This document shows, one piece after another, positions 1 through 8,298 of a stretch of 64,000 nucleotides of DNA (positions within the stretch are counted from its first letter, which is position 1; every line of letters begins with the position of its first letter). The stretch lies in contig CAWHVB010000008.1 of NCBI GenBank assembly GCA_963832715.1, forward strand, positions 244,072-308,071, given 5' to 3'. Position numbers and translations under genes: made by a program. The notes under the pieces are model-generated. The model saw only the letters and a program-made list of their open reading frames with translations, did not search any database and was not told where the DNA came from. Source of the stretch: DATFVA01 sp963832715 (GTDB lineage Bacteria; Bacteroidota; Ignavibacteria; Ignavibacteriales; Ignavibacteriaceae).

Positions 1-114
1 CAGCTCGGCGGGGTAGCCTGCTGGTGCTTCTGGAGCGTTCTGGGCATACATCATTGAAGCAAAGAGAATTATAGAAAAAAGGACCGTAAATGAACGTATC
101 ATATTGTACCTCAT
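1..114 (-). CDS. Secreted protein, N-terminal end only (partial)
   Basis: The reading frame starts at an ATG at 114 (a second in-frame ATG lies at 102) and runs off the left edge. The visible 38 residues are a signal peptide: a short basic start, a hydrophobic stretch (FTVLFSIILFASMM), then a YAQ-type cleavage site followed by an Ala/Pro-rich mature start. The product is therefore exported. Nothing else can be said about its function because the body of the gene is outside the window. Confidence 0.6.
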   Translation of the reverse strand, partial: MRYNMIRSFTVLFSIILFASMMYAQNAPEAPAGYPAEL

Positions 115-346
115 TGTTGTTGAGTAGTATGTTTATTAGCTGGAAGTTGATTAATTAAATGAATTGTATCGGAAAAATCATACCAATTTATTCTTTTTAT
201 CCTGCTCAGGAAGTAATGAACTTTTAGTATGTTAAAGTCCAAAAATGAACCGGGATTGTTAATGGGATTCTTCTCTGCCAGAAAACTATAAAATTAAAAA
301 CTTAAAAACAATAGAATTATTAGAATTACTTAAAGTAGATTATGAG

Positions 347-961
347 CTAATTTTGCTCGGTTAGCGACTTCTTCAGACTGCTCAGCAGACTGTCAGCTTT
401 TGTTCCTTCATCCGGAGGGGCGATTGTTTTGTATTTGATCAGTGCATTGAATGCATCTTCATATTCTTCGTTCATTGCATATACTAATGCCAGGTTAAAA
501 TAGATATTGGGAAATTCAGGTTCGATTTCTGCAGCAATTTCATAATGAAGCTTTGCAAGCCTGTAATCGTTTTGTTCAAAGTAAAGGTTTGCAAGATTGT
601 AGTGGGCTTCAAGGTGCCTTGGTTCAAATTTCAAACATTCTGTGAAATAATCGAAAGCCTTTACTACATTCCCCGTCTGAGTTTCAAGAATACCCAGGTT
701 GCAGTTTGCATCAGCAGTACAATCCTCTGCAATGATCGCTCTCAGGTAAGCCTCCTGTGCCCCTGCATCTCCTCTTTCATCCAGCCACAAAGCTTCTTCA
801 AAAGGTGTAAACCTCGAGGGCAGTTGCAATACTCTTGCCTCCGCCTGTCCGAATAGATTCAATTGACCCTGCTTCTCAAGTTCTTTTGATTTTCTTTTTC
901 TGGCTCGTTTATAGCCGAGTTTTGCGGGACTTTTTGTATCTAACTCGATAACTTTTACCAT
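347..961 (-). CDS. Tetratricopeptide-repeat protein
   Basis: This is a 204-residue protein without a signal peptide. The first ~45 residues are basic (KRARKRKSKELEK). Residues ~55-190 hold about four TPR units with the usual spacing (ADANCNLGILE, LEAHYNLANLYFE, PNIYFNLALVYAM). TPRs form helical scaffolds for protein-protein contacts, so it is probably a cytoplasmic adaptor; the partner is unknown. It lies 12 bp downstream of the ku gene on the same strand, so the two are probably co-transcribed. The ATG at 961 is the only reasonable start. Confidence 0.8.
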   Translation of the reverse strand: MVKVIELDTKSPAKLGYKRARKRKSKELEKQGQLNLFGQAEARVLQLPSRFTPFEEALWLDERGDAGAQEAYLRAIIAEDCTADANCNLGILETQTGNVVKAFDYFTECLKFEPRHLEAHYNLANLYFEQNDYRLAKLHYEIAAEIEPEFPNIYFNLALVYAMNEEYEDAFNALIKYKTIAPPDEGTKADSLLSSLKKSLTEQN

Positions 962-973
962 AACTGCTTTTTC

Positions 974-1828
974 TTAACCCGTTTTCTTTTGTTTAGATTG
1001 TTTTTGCGCAGGCTTTGCTTTTTTCTTTTTACCTTTTGCTTTTTCCATCGGCATCTTCTGCTTTTTAGCCTGTTCAAGGCTTTCTTTCAGCGCCTGCATC
1101 ATATCAACAACAGGTCTTACTTCCTCTTCTGTAGAAACTATTTCCTTGCCTTCAATTTTAGCCCGGATCAGATCCTTCAACGCTGCCTGGTAATGATCCT
1201 CCATATTTATATCCGAAAGCTTGGCAGTCATAGAATCTACAAGAGTCTTTGCAAGTTTAAGCTGTTCTTTGTTCGATTTCAATCCATTTAGAAGAGGTAC
1301 TTCATGTATATTCCTGACCTCTTCAGGATATCGTAATTTATACATAACCATTCCGTTTTCTTTAGGTGAGAGCATTACTATATCCTCACGGTCGCGTATA
1401 ACTACTCTTCCTACAGCCATCTTTCCCGTTTCTGTTAGTGTCTGCAGCAGCAGGGAGTAAGCCTGGGCGGCTACTTCTCCGTCGGGACCTATATAATAAG
1501 GAGTATCAAATAGTGTAGGATGAACTTCCTTCTCATCAATGAACCCTTCTATCTCAATTATCCTTGTACTTTTAATCTTTATCTTATCCAGGTCTTCCTG
1601 TTCGATTACTGCATACTGATCGGGTTCATACTCGTAGCCCTTTGTAATTTCATTCTGCGATAACGATTTTCCGCATTTCTTGCATTTTTTATCATACCCC
1701 ACTCTGCCGTTATCTTCTTTATGAAGCTGATTAAAGCTGATAGAGTTTTTTGTCTCTACAGCTCCATATACCCTTATCGGAATCGTGACAAGTGAGAAAC
1801 GGATATGACCTTTCCATATAGCTCTCAT
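974..1828 (-). CDS. ku: Non-homologous end-joining protein Ku
   Basis: This is a bacterial Ku, the homodimeric ring that binds DNA double-strand ends and normally recruits ligase D. I place the start at the ATG at 1828, giving 284 residues beginning MRAIWKGHIRFSLV, the canonical Ku start. The frame is open further upstream to 2050, but that extra stretch has no family similarity. The Ku core follows (NQLHKEDNGRVGY, then a CxxC pair in KKCKKCGK). The protein ends in a Lys-rich tail (roughly the last 30 residues), common in bacterial Ku and thought to contact DNA. No ligD is present in the window; the co-directional downstream neighbour is a TPR protein. Confidence 0.93.
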   Translation of the reverse strand: MRAIWKGHIRFSLVTIPIRVYGAVETKNSISFNQLHKEDNGRVGYDKKCKKCGKSLSQNEITKGYEYEPDQYAVIEQEDLDKIKIKSTRIIEIEGFIDEKEVHPTLFDTPYYIGPDGEVAAQAYSLLLQTLTETGKMAVGRVVIRDREDIVMLSPKENGMVMYKLRYPEEVRNIHEVPLLNGLKSNKEQLKLAKTLVDSMTAKLSDINMEDHYQAALKDLIRAKIEGKEIVSTEEEVRPVVDMMQALKESLEQAKKQKMPMEKAKGKKKKAKPAQKQSKQKKTG

Positions 1829-2094
1829 TTCAGAACCTATAGTTGTTGGTAATATAAACAAAACTAAACGCTTGGAGATTAGTATAATTTTAGCAAATAA
1901 GCAATGATTTTTTATCCAAATCTGTAAAGCGAAACGCTGTTTCGCTTCACCCAATGAGTCAATTTCCCAATGAGTCAATCCCCCAATCCCTTTTATCTTG
2001 TTCCTTCTTTCTTTTATCCTGTTTGACCTACCCGTTTTGTGAATTTTCATTTAATGCTTAACTTGAAATAATTCCAATAAGAAACGGAGAGGCC

Positions 2095-3525
2095 ATGAGC
2101 AATGATGTAAGCGGAAAACGCGAACACAGTTTTTTTGATGATGTGCTTAATTATTTTGATCGTGCTGCTGCACATACTAAGTATCCTAAGGGACTGCTTG
2201 ATCAGATAAAATACTGCAACAGTGTTTACAGGATGAGATTTCCGGTAAGAATAAAAGACAATATTGAAGTGTTTACTGCATACAGGGTTGAACATAGTCA
2301 GCACAAACTTCCCGTAAAAGGAGGCATCCGGTACAGTCTTTCCGTTAACCAGGATGAAGTAATGGCACTTGCCGCTTTGATGACTTATAAATGCGCCGTA
2401 GTAGAAGTTCCTTTCGGCGGAGCTAAAGGAGGAGTAAAGATAAATCCTAAAATATATTCTGAAATTGAACTTGAAAGTATAACCCGGAGGTATACTGCTG
2501 AATTGATTAAGAAAAATTTTATTGGTCCCGGCATTGATGTTCCTGCTCCTGATTACGGCACCAGCGGCCGTGAAATGGCATGGGTCTCCGATACATATGC
2601 AGCATTTAATCCCGGACAGATAGATGCGTATGCCTGTGTTACCGGTAAACCCATCAGCCAGGGAGGCGTGCACGGCAGGGAGGCTGCCACCGGAAGAGGT
2701 GTGTATTACGGTGTAAGAGAAGCTGTCTGCCAGGAGGATGATATGAAGGCTCTCGGACTCGAAACAGGCATCGAAGGTAAGAGAGTTGTTGTTCAGGGTC
2801 TCGGCAATGTCGGGTATCATACTGCAAAATGCTTCCAGGAAGGCGGCGCCGTTATTACAGCTATTGCCGAGTATGAGGGAGCGATATACAATGATAAAGG
2901 GCTGGATGTAGATGCTGTCAGAAACCACAGAAAAGAAACCGGTTCAATCCTTAATTTTAATAAGGCTCATAATATCGAAACGACTTCTCAGGCTCTTGAA
3001 AAGGAATGTGATATTCTTATTCCTGCAGCACTTGAAAACCAGATAAACAGTGAGAATGCTTCAAGAATAAATGCAAGGATTGTTGCGGAAGCTGCAAACG
3101 GACCCGTTACTCCTGAAGCTGAAGAAATTCTGCTGAAGAAAAAGATAATGATAATTCCCGATTTGTTTTTGAATGCCGGAGGCGTGACGGTATCATATTT
3201 TGAGTGGCTGAAAAACCTGTCGCATATAAGGTTCGGCAGAATGGGGAAAAGGTATGAAGAAAAACTTAACCGTACTCTTGTGGATTCGATAGAAACCGCC
3301 ATAGGAAAAAAACTTAATGATTCTTCAAAAAGAATAATTATTCACGGAGCTGATGAGGAAGACCTGGTAAATTCGGGACTCGAGGAAACGATGATAATTG
3401 CCTATAACGAGATTCGGGAAACATTGAAAAATGATAAAAAAATTCCCGATCTAAGAACGGCGGCTTTCGTTAACGCAATAGACCGGATAGCAACTTCGTA
3501 TATCGCCCTGGGAATATTTCCTTAA
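2095..3525 (+). CDS. Glu/Leu/Phe/Val dehydrogenase (glutamate dehydrogenase, NAD-type lineage)
   Basis: This 476-residue protein of the amino-acid dehydrogenase family should interconvert glutamate and 2-oxoglutarate plus ammonia. The N-terminal dimerisation/catalytic domain (~45-200) carries KGGIRYS, the catalytic-lysine motif PFGGAKGG and DVPAPDYGT with the catalytic Asp. The C-terminal Rossmann domain shows the dinucleotide loop VVQGLGNVG and the late motif NAGGVTVSYFEW. The start is fixed by a GGAGAGG ribosome site just before the ATG. The gene is divergent from ku and its stop overlaps that of the next, convergent dehydrogenase by 4 bp. The subfamily (Glu versus Leu/Val) cannot be proved by eye. 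Confidence 0.88.
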   Translation: MSNDVSGKREHSFFDDVLNYFDRAAAHTKYPKGLLDQIKYCNSVYRMRFPVRIKDNIEVFTAYRVEHSQHKLPVKGGIRYSLSVNQDEVMALAALMTYKCAVVEVPFGGAKGGVKINPKIYSEIELESITRRYTAELIKKNFIGPGIDVPAPDYGTSGREMAWVSDTYAAFNPGQIDAYACVTGKPISQGGVHGREAATGRGVYYGVREAVCQEDDMKALGLETGIEGKRVVVQGLGNVGYHTAKCFQEGGAVITAIAEYEGAIYNDKGLDVDAVRNHRKETGSILNFNKAHNIETTSQALEKECDILIPAALENQINSENASRINARIVAEAANGPVTPEAEEILLKKKIMIIPDLFLNAGGVTVSYFEWLKNLSHIRFGRMGKRYEEKLNRTLVDSIETAIGKKLNDSSKRIIIHGADEEDLVNSGLEETMIIAYNEIRETLKNDKKIPDLRTAAFVNAIDRIATSYIALGIFP

Positions 3526-4769
3526 ACCCAGCCGCGGAGTTTGCATGCTTCGGCTACGCGGGCTACGCCGACAACCATAGCTCCAAGCCTGGGATGAACT
3601 TTCTTTTCTTTTATCGCTTCATCCACCCGGTAGTAAGCTTTTGTAAGCTTTTCGTCTACAAGTTTGTGAATTGTTTCTTCATCCCAGAAGAAAGAATATT
3701 TATCCTGTACCATTTCAAGGTATGAAACTGTAACTCCGCCTGCACTTGCAAGTATATCCGGTATAATATGAATCCCTTTCCTGTGCAGGATAATATCTGC
3801 TTCCGGAGTCGTTGGTCCATTCGCCAGCTCACATATAATTTTTGCTTTTATCTTGTCAACATTGTCTTTGTGGATTGAATTTTCAAGGGCTGCAGGATAA
3901 AGAACATTAACGTCAAGCTCAAGCAGCTCTTTATGCTGGATTTCCTTAGACCCCGGGAAACCCTTAACTGTGCCTTTTTTTAGTTTGTAGGTCACCAGCT
4001 TTTTTGTATCAAAACCTTCAGCATTATAGATTGCGGCTTTCGAATCGCTGGCTGCAACGAGTCTGCCTCCTCCAAGGATCTCCTGGTGAAGCAGAGCCGC
4101 CCGCTGTCCTGCATTTCCGAATCCCTGTATAGCGTAGGTTCCCTTAGGGTCTACATTCAGCTGCCTGCAGGCTTCGCGCACTGTTATAACACCTCCGCGT
4201 GCTGTTGCATCCCGCCTTCCCTCTGTCCCTCCTATCTGTGTAGGTTTATCTGTAAACGAACCCGGGTGATGCTGATTAATAATTGTTTCATATTCATCCA
4301 TCATCCAGGCCATAGTCTGCGGATTTGTGTAAACATCCGGTGCAGGTACATCTTTGTCCACACCGATCATCGGTGCAATAGCCCTCACGTATTCCCGTGA
4401 TAGATTCTCAAGCTCCCTGTCGGAAAGCTCCTTAGGATTGCAGCAGACCCCTCCTTTGGCTCCCCCCAGCGGTAGATCGAGAACGGCAGTTTTCCACGTC
4501 ATCCAGCATCCGAGCGCCCTGATTGTATCAATCGTCTCTGCAGGATGGAACCTAATTCCGCCCTTTGCAGGTCCCCTTGCATAATTGTATTGAACACGGT
4601 AGCCCTGGAATATTTTCACTTTGCCTGAATCCATTTTTACATGCAGAGTGAAATTGAATTCTCTCTGGGGCAGGCTGAGCAGCCTGGTTGTGGGTTCATC
4701 CAGGTTTAACATTTTTGCAGCTTCAAGTATCTGCTGCTGAGCTACGTGAAATGAATTGTAAGATTCCAT
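3522..4769 (-). CDS. Glutamate dehydrogenase (second type, ~415 aa)
   Basis: This is a second Glu/Leu/Phe/Val dehydrogenase, of the compact hexameric ~415-residue type. Motifs in order are GPAKGGIRFHP, LPLGGAKGGV (catalytic Lys), KDVPAPDVYT (catalytic Asp), AIQGFGNAGQ (nucleotide loop) and ASAGGVTVSYLE. I chose the ATG at 4769, which has a GAGGAAG ribosome site at proper spacing; a TTG two codons upstream is open but too close to that site. It is the last gene of the minus-strand run that begins with the duplicated gdhA/ATP-grasp units. It follows the zinc-ribbon gene by 2 bp and so is probably translationally coupled to it. Confidence 0.9.
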   Translation of the reverse strand: MESYNSFHVAQQQILEAAKMLNLDEPTTRLLSLPQREFNFTLHVKMDSGKVKIFQGYRVQYNYARGPAKGGIRFHPAETIDTIRALGCWMTWKTAVLDLPLGGAKGGVCCNPKELSDRELENLSREYVRAIAPMIGVDKDVPAPDVYTNPQTMAWMMDEYETIINQHHPGSFTDKPTQIGGTEGRRDATARGGVITVREACRQLNVDPKGTYAIQGFGNAGQRAALLHQEILGGGRLVAASDSKAAIYNAEGFDTKKLVTYKLKKGTVKGFPGSKEIQHKELLELDVNVLYPAALENSIHKDNVDKIKAKIICELANGPTTPEADIILHRKGIHIIPDILASAGGVTVSYLEMVQDKYSFFWDEETIHKLVDEKLTKAYYRVDEAIKEKKVHPRLGAMVVGVARVAEACKLRGWV

Positions 4770-4771
4770 TT

Positions 4772-4981
4772 TCAATCTTCCTCAAACTTTGATGGTTTGT
4801 CCTGGTCTTTCGGATTCTCTTTCTTCAGATCAGGTTCAAGTATTATCCTGTACCAGCAGTTCCTGCAGGTGATAGTCCGGTCGACTTTCAGCAGAACCTG
4901 CTGCCATGGACTTAATTTTTGTCCGCAGTGCGGACATGTATCCGGTACGTTGGATTGATCTTCCATAAGATTCTCTGACAT
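4772..4981 (-). CDS. Small zinc-ribbon protein
   Basis: This is a 69-residue soluble protein. Two CxxC pairs, CPHCGQ at about residue 15 and CRNCWY at about residue 39, are spaced as a zinc ribbon. The tail is highly charged (KKENPKDQDKPSKFEED). It sits 1 bp downstream of the receiver/ATP-grasp protein and 2 bp upstream of a glutamate dehydrogenase, so it is almost certainly part of that operon. Its role is unknown; a metal-binding accessory or nucleic-acid-binding protein are both possible. No family name is recognised. Confidence 0.7.
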   Translation of the reverse strand: MSENLMEDQSNVPDTCPHCGQKLSPWQQVLLKVDRTITCRNCWYRIILEPDLKKENPKDQDKPSKFEED

Positions 4982-4982
4982 T

Positions 4983-7900
4983 TTAAATTTCAGGTTTTAG
5001 AATAATGCCTTTATTCTTGTGTCTGTTCATTTTCACTGTCACTGGTTTTTCAAATCGCAGTAATGTTGTGAACGATTTTTTTACTTCCGGTTTTTGCTGC
5101 AGCAGCCAGTCCCAGTTGATGAAGCCTTCATTTTTATGACTGTCAACTGTAAAATACCCTATCATAAATGAAGTTATATTCTGGAAAAAATGGGATCCCT
5201 GGGATGGCACAACAGAGAATTCTTTAAACCCTGATTCAACAATTGTCTTTGCCCCGGCAATCTGTTCCCACTTAACCGGGATTCCCAGCCATGGGTCCAG
5301 CGTTCCCCATCTTCCCATACCTATCAGCAGGTAAGGTCTGTTTTTCTCCATCAGCATTGAATTGAAAAGGCTTACTTCCCTGGCTACATCTCTCGATTTG
5401 GCTCTCTCAAACGTATTAGGATCTACCATCACAATATCATATATATCATTTATAATTCCGTTGCCGAGAACCTGGGTGCTTGAGCAGATAATGCTGTCTG
5501 CATCGAGGTCTTCGATATTAAAATTATCTGATTCCCTGTTTATAACAAGCGGTCTCATCTGCAGAAGTCCGAATTCTTTCGATTTGTTTCTGCCTGTTGC
5601 CATATCGACTGCAAACTCAATTTCAATGGGCGTTCCCATTCCCCAGGTTCCCATATCAAGCAATAGTTCGAGTATTTCCGGCAGCGGAAAGAGTTTATAT
5701 TTAAGAAGCGGTGCAAATGTTACTACTCTCATACCCGGTCTGGATATCCCGTCTGAAATGGTATCGTTATCAGGCGAGTATGTAGAACCTACATATGCCA
5801 GTGTGCCGTCGGATTCTGCTGAATCGATCGGGTACTGTTTCAGCAGTGTATCCTGTGTCGAAAATTCAAAAGTGTGTTCGCTTGCCATCTGTAAAGCGAA
5901 AAAATCTCTCTGGCTGGTGTTAAGTGATTCCTCAACTGAATAGAACTGGATCAGATCGGTAGGATACTTGGGACAGAACCGGACGGTATTGCCGCCGTCA
6001 ACTACTGTCTTACCTAATCCAAGTGCCACTGACACAATTCCGTCCTGCGGGTTCTGGGGTGGAAGAGGATAAAAATTATATGATTTTGCTACTCCTGATA
6101 AATCCGGGTAAAACCTGTCGTTGAACGCATCTCCTATCATCTTCTGAATTATTACCGCCATCTTCTCTTCTTCCAGCCTGTAGGAGGTAAACTTTATATA
6201 ATTTTTAGCACTCTGGTAAAAAGTAGAGGCGTAGACTTTCTTTATTGTGTTCAATAAATCATTCAGCCTTGCAAGGGCATTATGGTGATTATTGGGAAGC
6301 ATAAAAGTTCTGTATACACCTGCGAATGGATGGTACTGAGAATCTTCAAGCAGACTGGAGGATCTCACCGCAAGGGGAGTATGCATCAGATCAAGGAATG
6401 CTGCAAGTTCACCAAGTATGTCTTCAGGAAAACTTTCAGCCTCCACAAATCTCCTTGTGATTTCTTCATCATCAGTACAGTTTAATGCAAATGTCCTTAG
6501 ATCATTTTCATCAAGGAACTCATCAAATACCTCTGTACCAAGTATTACACCTGCAGGCACGAATATTTTAATATCCTGGAACTGGTTCCTTACGTTATAA
6601 TTGTTTATCAGTGTGTTGACAAAACCGAGACCTCTGGCTTTTCCCCCCAAAGACCCTCCGCCTATCCTGGCAAAAGTACTGTTGGGATCAAATATTTCTT
6701 TGTGGAAATCTGTTATAAGCCCTCTCTGCCTGTTGTGCCTGTAATTTCTTAGAGTGTGGATTAGGTAATTTCTTAAGGCCTCTATGCTGGGATAGTCGGA
6801 AACCTTTCTCGGACGCAGCCTGTGCGCAAGCCAGAATTCTGTCCTTGCTTTAAGCCAGTTTGAAAAATGATTCCTTTCGGCGTGATACTTAATGCTGTCC
6901 TCGGGAATAACTTTTAATTGTTCCTCAAGGCTCCGTAAATCATTTGCTCTTCCAACTTCTTCTCCGTTTGCAGTACGGAACACAAAGTCGCCGAAACTGA
7001 AGTAATGGTTCAGAAAATTCCTTACTTCATTCAGCAGGATCGGCGAATCTTTCATCACAAAAGTGTTCCCTGATTCTCTTGCCGGTTTTTCATTATTCGG
7101 ATTGTTTGACAGCAGCAGGATCGGTATATCACTGTGTTCCCGTTTTACATTTACGGCAAACTCGATGCCTGCCTGGGGGTCATTCTGTCCATGATGGGGG
7201 AAATCAATATCTGAAATTATTCCCAGGATGAATTCCTTGTACTTCTCGTAGTATTCCCACGCTTCTTCATATGTTGAACATAACAGAATTTTGGGACGTG
7301 CCCGCATACGAAGGAATTTATGGGACAGGTTTATTCCTTCGGAAATTAATCTCTGCGACTGCTTCAGCATTTCTGTGTAGATCAGCGGCAGAAATGATGA
7401 GTAGTACCGCAGGTTGTCTTCTATAGCAATAACTACCTGTACACCCACCATCTTTGTATCATGCTCAATGTTCATCCTGTCTTCAAGAAATTTTATTATT
7501 GCAATGATGATCCTGAAATCACCCTGCCATACAAAAATTTTATCGAAGACAGAAGTATCTTCATTTATCAGAAGTGTATTCAGTTCGAGATTATCATGTG
7601 CAAGAAGTATTAAAGGAATTTTTAATCCTGATTCCTTCACAAGCCTGGCAAAATTCACAGCATGCATATCCTCTATGTGAAGGGTGGTGATAATAAGATC
7701 GAACCTGTTTTCCTCTTTTGCCAGCTTGATTGCTTCGTGACCGGATGAAACTCTTGTCAGTTCGGGAGAATGGCTCAGATTTAATCCCTGGTATTCGTTG
7801 CGTATAAGTTCATAAAGCCTGCCGTCTTCTTCAAAAAGGTATAGGTCGTAAAGACTTGAAACAAGCAGAATGTCCCTTATACGGAGACGCATAAGGTTCT

Positions 7901-7985
7901 GAAATCCCTGGAACCGGTTCCCGTATCCATGCTCCACCCATAGATCATCAAAAGTTGTTCTTATCTGTTCGAAATTTGCTTTCAA
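4983..7985 (-). CDS. Receiver-like / PEP-synthase ATP-grasp (PPDK N-terminal domain) fusion protein, copy 1
   Basis: This is a 1000-residue cytoplasmic protein. Residues ~36-165 form a degenerate receiver-like domain with the phosphoacceptor position replaced. Residues ~182-330 form a second receiver with an acidic pair (E189, D190), a candidate phosphoacceptor Asp (~259) and the conserved Lys (~312). From ~440 comes the pyruvate phosphate dikinase/PEP synthase nucleotide-binding domain (GGGSLGGKARGLGF; AVRSSSLLEDS at ~539; FGLLQMRPLVI near 825). The phosphohistidine swivel and PEP/pyruvate barrel of true PEP synthase are absent, so it should not make PEP alone. The start codon is TTG, with AAGGA about 10 bases upstream. 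It follows gdhA copy 1 and precedes the zinc-ribbon and second gdh genes. The activity is inferred; a phosphotransfer or regulatory role is plausible. Confidence 0.8.
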   Translation of the reverse strand: MKANFEQIRTTFDDLWVEHGYGNRFQGFQNLMRLRIRDILLVSSLYDLYLFEEDGRLYELIRNEYQGLNLSHSPELTRVSSGHEAIKLAKEENRFDLIITTLHIEDMHAVNFARLVKESGLKIPLILLAHDNLELNTLLINEDTSVFDKIFVWQGDFRIIIAIIKFLEDRMNIEHDTKMVGVQVVIAIEDNLRYYSSFLPLIYTEMLKQSQRLISEGINLSHKFLRMRARPKILLCSTYEEAWEYYEKYKEFILGIISDIDFPHHGQNDPQAGIEFAVNVKREHSDIPILLLSNNPNNEKPARESGNTFVMKDSPILLNEVRNFLNHYFSFGDFVFRTANGEEVGRANDLRSLEEQLKVIPEDSIKYHAERNHFSNWLKARTEFWLAHRLRPRKVSDYPSIEALRNYLIHTLRNYRHNRQRGLITDFHKEIFDPNSTFARIGGGSLGGKARGLGFVNTLINNYNVRNQFQDIKIFVPAGVILGTEVFDEFLDENDLRTFALNCTDDEEITRRFVEAESFPEDILGELAAFLDLMHTPLAVRSSSLLEDSQYHPFAGVYRTFMLPNNHHNALARLNDLLNTIKKVYASTFYQSAKNYIKFTSYRLEEEKMAVIIQKMIGDAFNDRFYPDLSGVAKSYNFYPLPPQNPQDGIVSVALGLGKTVVDGGNTVRFCPKYPTDLIQFYSVEESLNTSQRDFFALQMASEHTFEFSTQDTLLKQYPIDSAESDGTLAYVGSTYSPDNDTISDGISRPGMRVVTFAPLLKYKLFPLPEILELLLDMGTWGMGTPIEIEFAVDMATGRNKSKEFGLLQMRPLVINRESDNFNIEDLDADSIICSSTQVLGNGIINDIYDIVMVDPNTFERAKSRDVAREVSLFNSMLMEKNRPYLLIGMGRWGTLDPWLGIPVKWEQIAGAKTIVESGFKEFSVVPSQGSHFFQNITSFMIGYFTVDSHKNEGFINWDWLLQQKPEVKKSFTTLLRFEKPVTVKMNRHKNKGIILKPEI

Positions 7986-8056
7986 AAAATCAGTTTCCTT
8001 TCAGGGAAATTAACCCCAAAATACAATGTATGAACAACAAAAATGGGAACATTGTA

Positions 8057-8082
8057 ATGACCCCGGAATAATCCGGGGTCAT
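8057..8082 (-). terminator. Perfect hairpin between gdhA copy 1 and the ATP-grasp gene
   Basis: There is an 11-bp perfect inverted repeat (8057-8067 with 8072-8082) around a 4-base loop, rich in G and C, 30 bp after the gdhA stop. No strong T-run follows on the minus strand. It may be a partial terminator or an mRNA-stabilising hairpin that lowers expression of the next gene. A hairpin of different sequence sits in the same place in the second gdhA/ATP-grasp unit. Confidence 0.65.
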
Positions 8083-8114
8083 GAATATTAAACAATTCAG
8101 CTGAATTAATCAGC

Positions 8115-8298
8115 TCACACTACACCCTGATCCATCATTGCGTCAGCAACCTTAAGGAAGCCGCCTATGTTGGCTCCGTTAACCAGGTTGCCCGGAGTAC
8201 CGAATCTATCCGACATCTCAACGCAGGTTTTATGGATGCTCTTCATTATCATCTGTAAGCGCTGATCAACTTCTTCTCTTGTCCATGGAAGTCGTCAT
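8115..8298 (-). pseudogene. Detached C-terminal end of gdhA copy 1 (out of frame)
   Basis: In the frame next to the gdhA coding frame, this stretch encodes the rest of the family C-terminus: DQRLQMIMKSIHKTC, then GNLVNGANIGGFLKVADAMM and a final DQGVV, with a stop at 8115. It aligns residue for residue with the end of the intact paralogue at 12618-13958. One extra base within 8292-8295 (ATG-A-CGA-CTT against ATG-CGT-CTT in the paralogue) breaks the join. The ancestral gene was thus 8115-9477. Confidence 0.85.

Noticed and set aside
1829..2050. Longer Ku with 74 extra N-terminal residues
   Set aside because: The extra residues do not resemble Ku and MRAIWKGHIRF is the family start.
2047..2928. 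293-codon open frame on the minus strand opposite the first glutamate dehydrogenase
   Set aside because: It is fully antisense to a well-conserved gene, has no ribosome site or family motif, and reflects codon bias of the real gene.
5362..5943. 193-codon plus-strand open frame within the ATP-grasp gene
   Set aside because: Complete overlap with the conserved ATP-grasp coding region; Ser/Ile-rich text typical of an antisense shadow.
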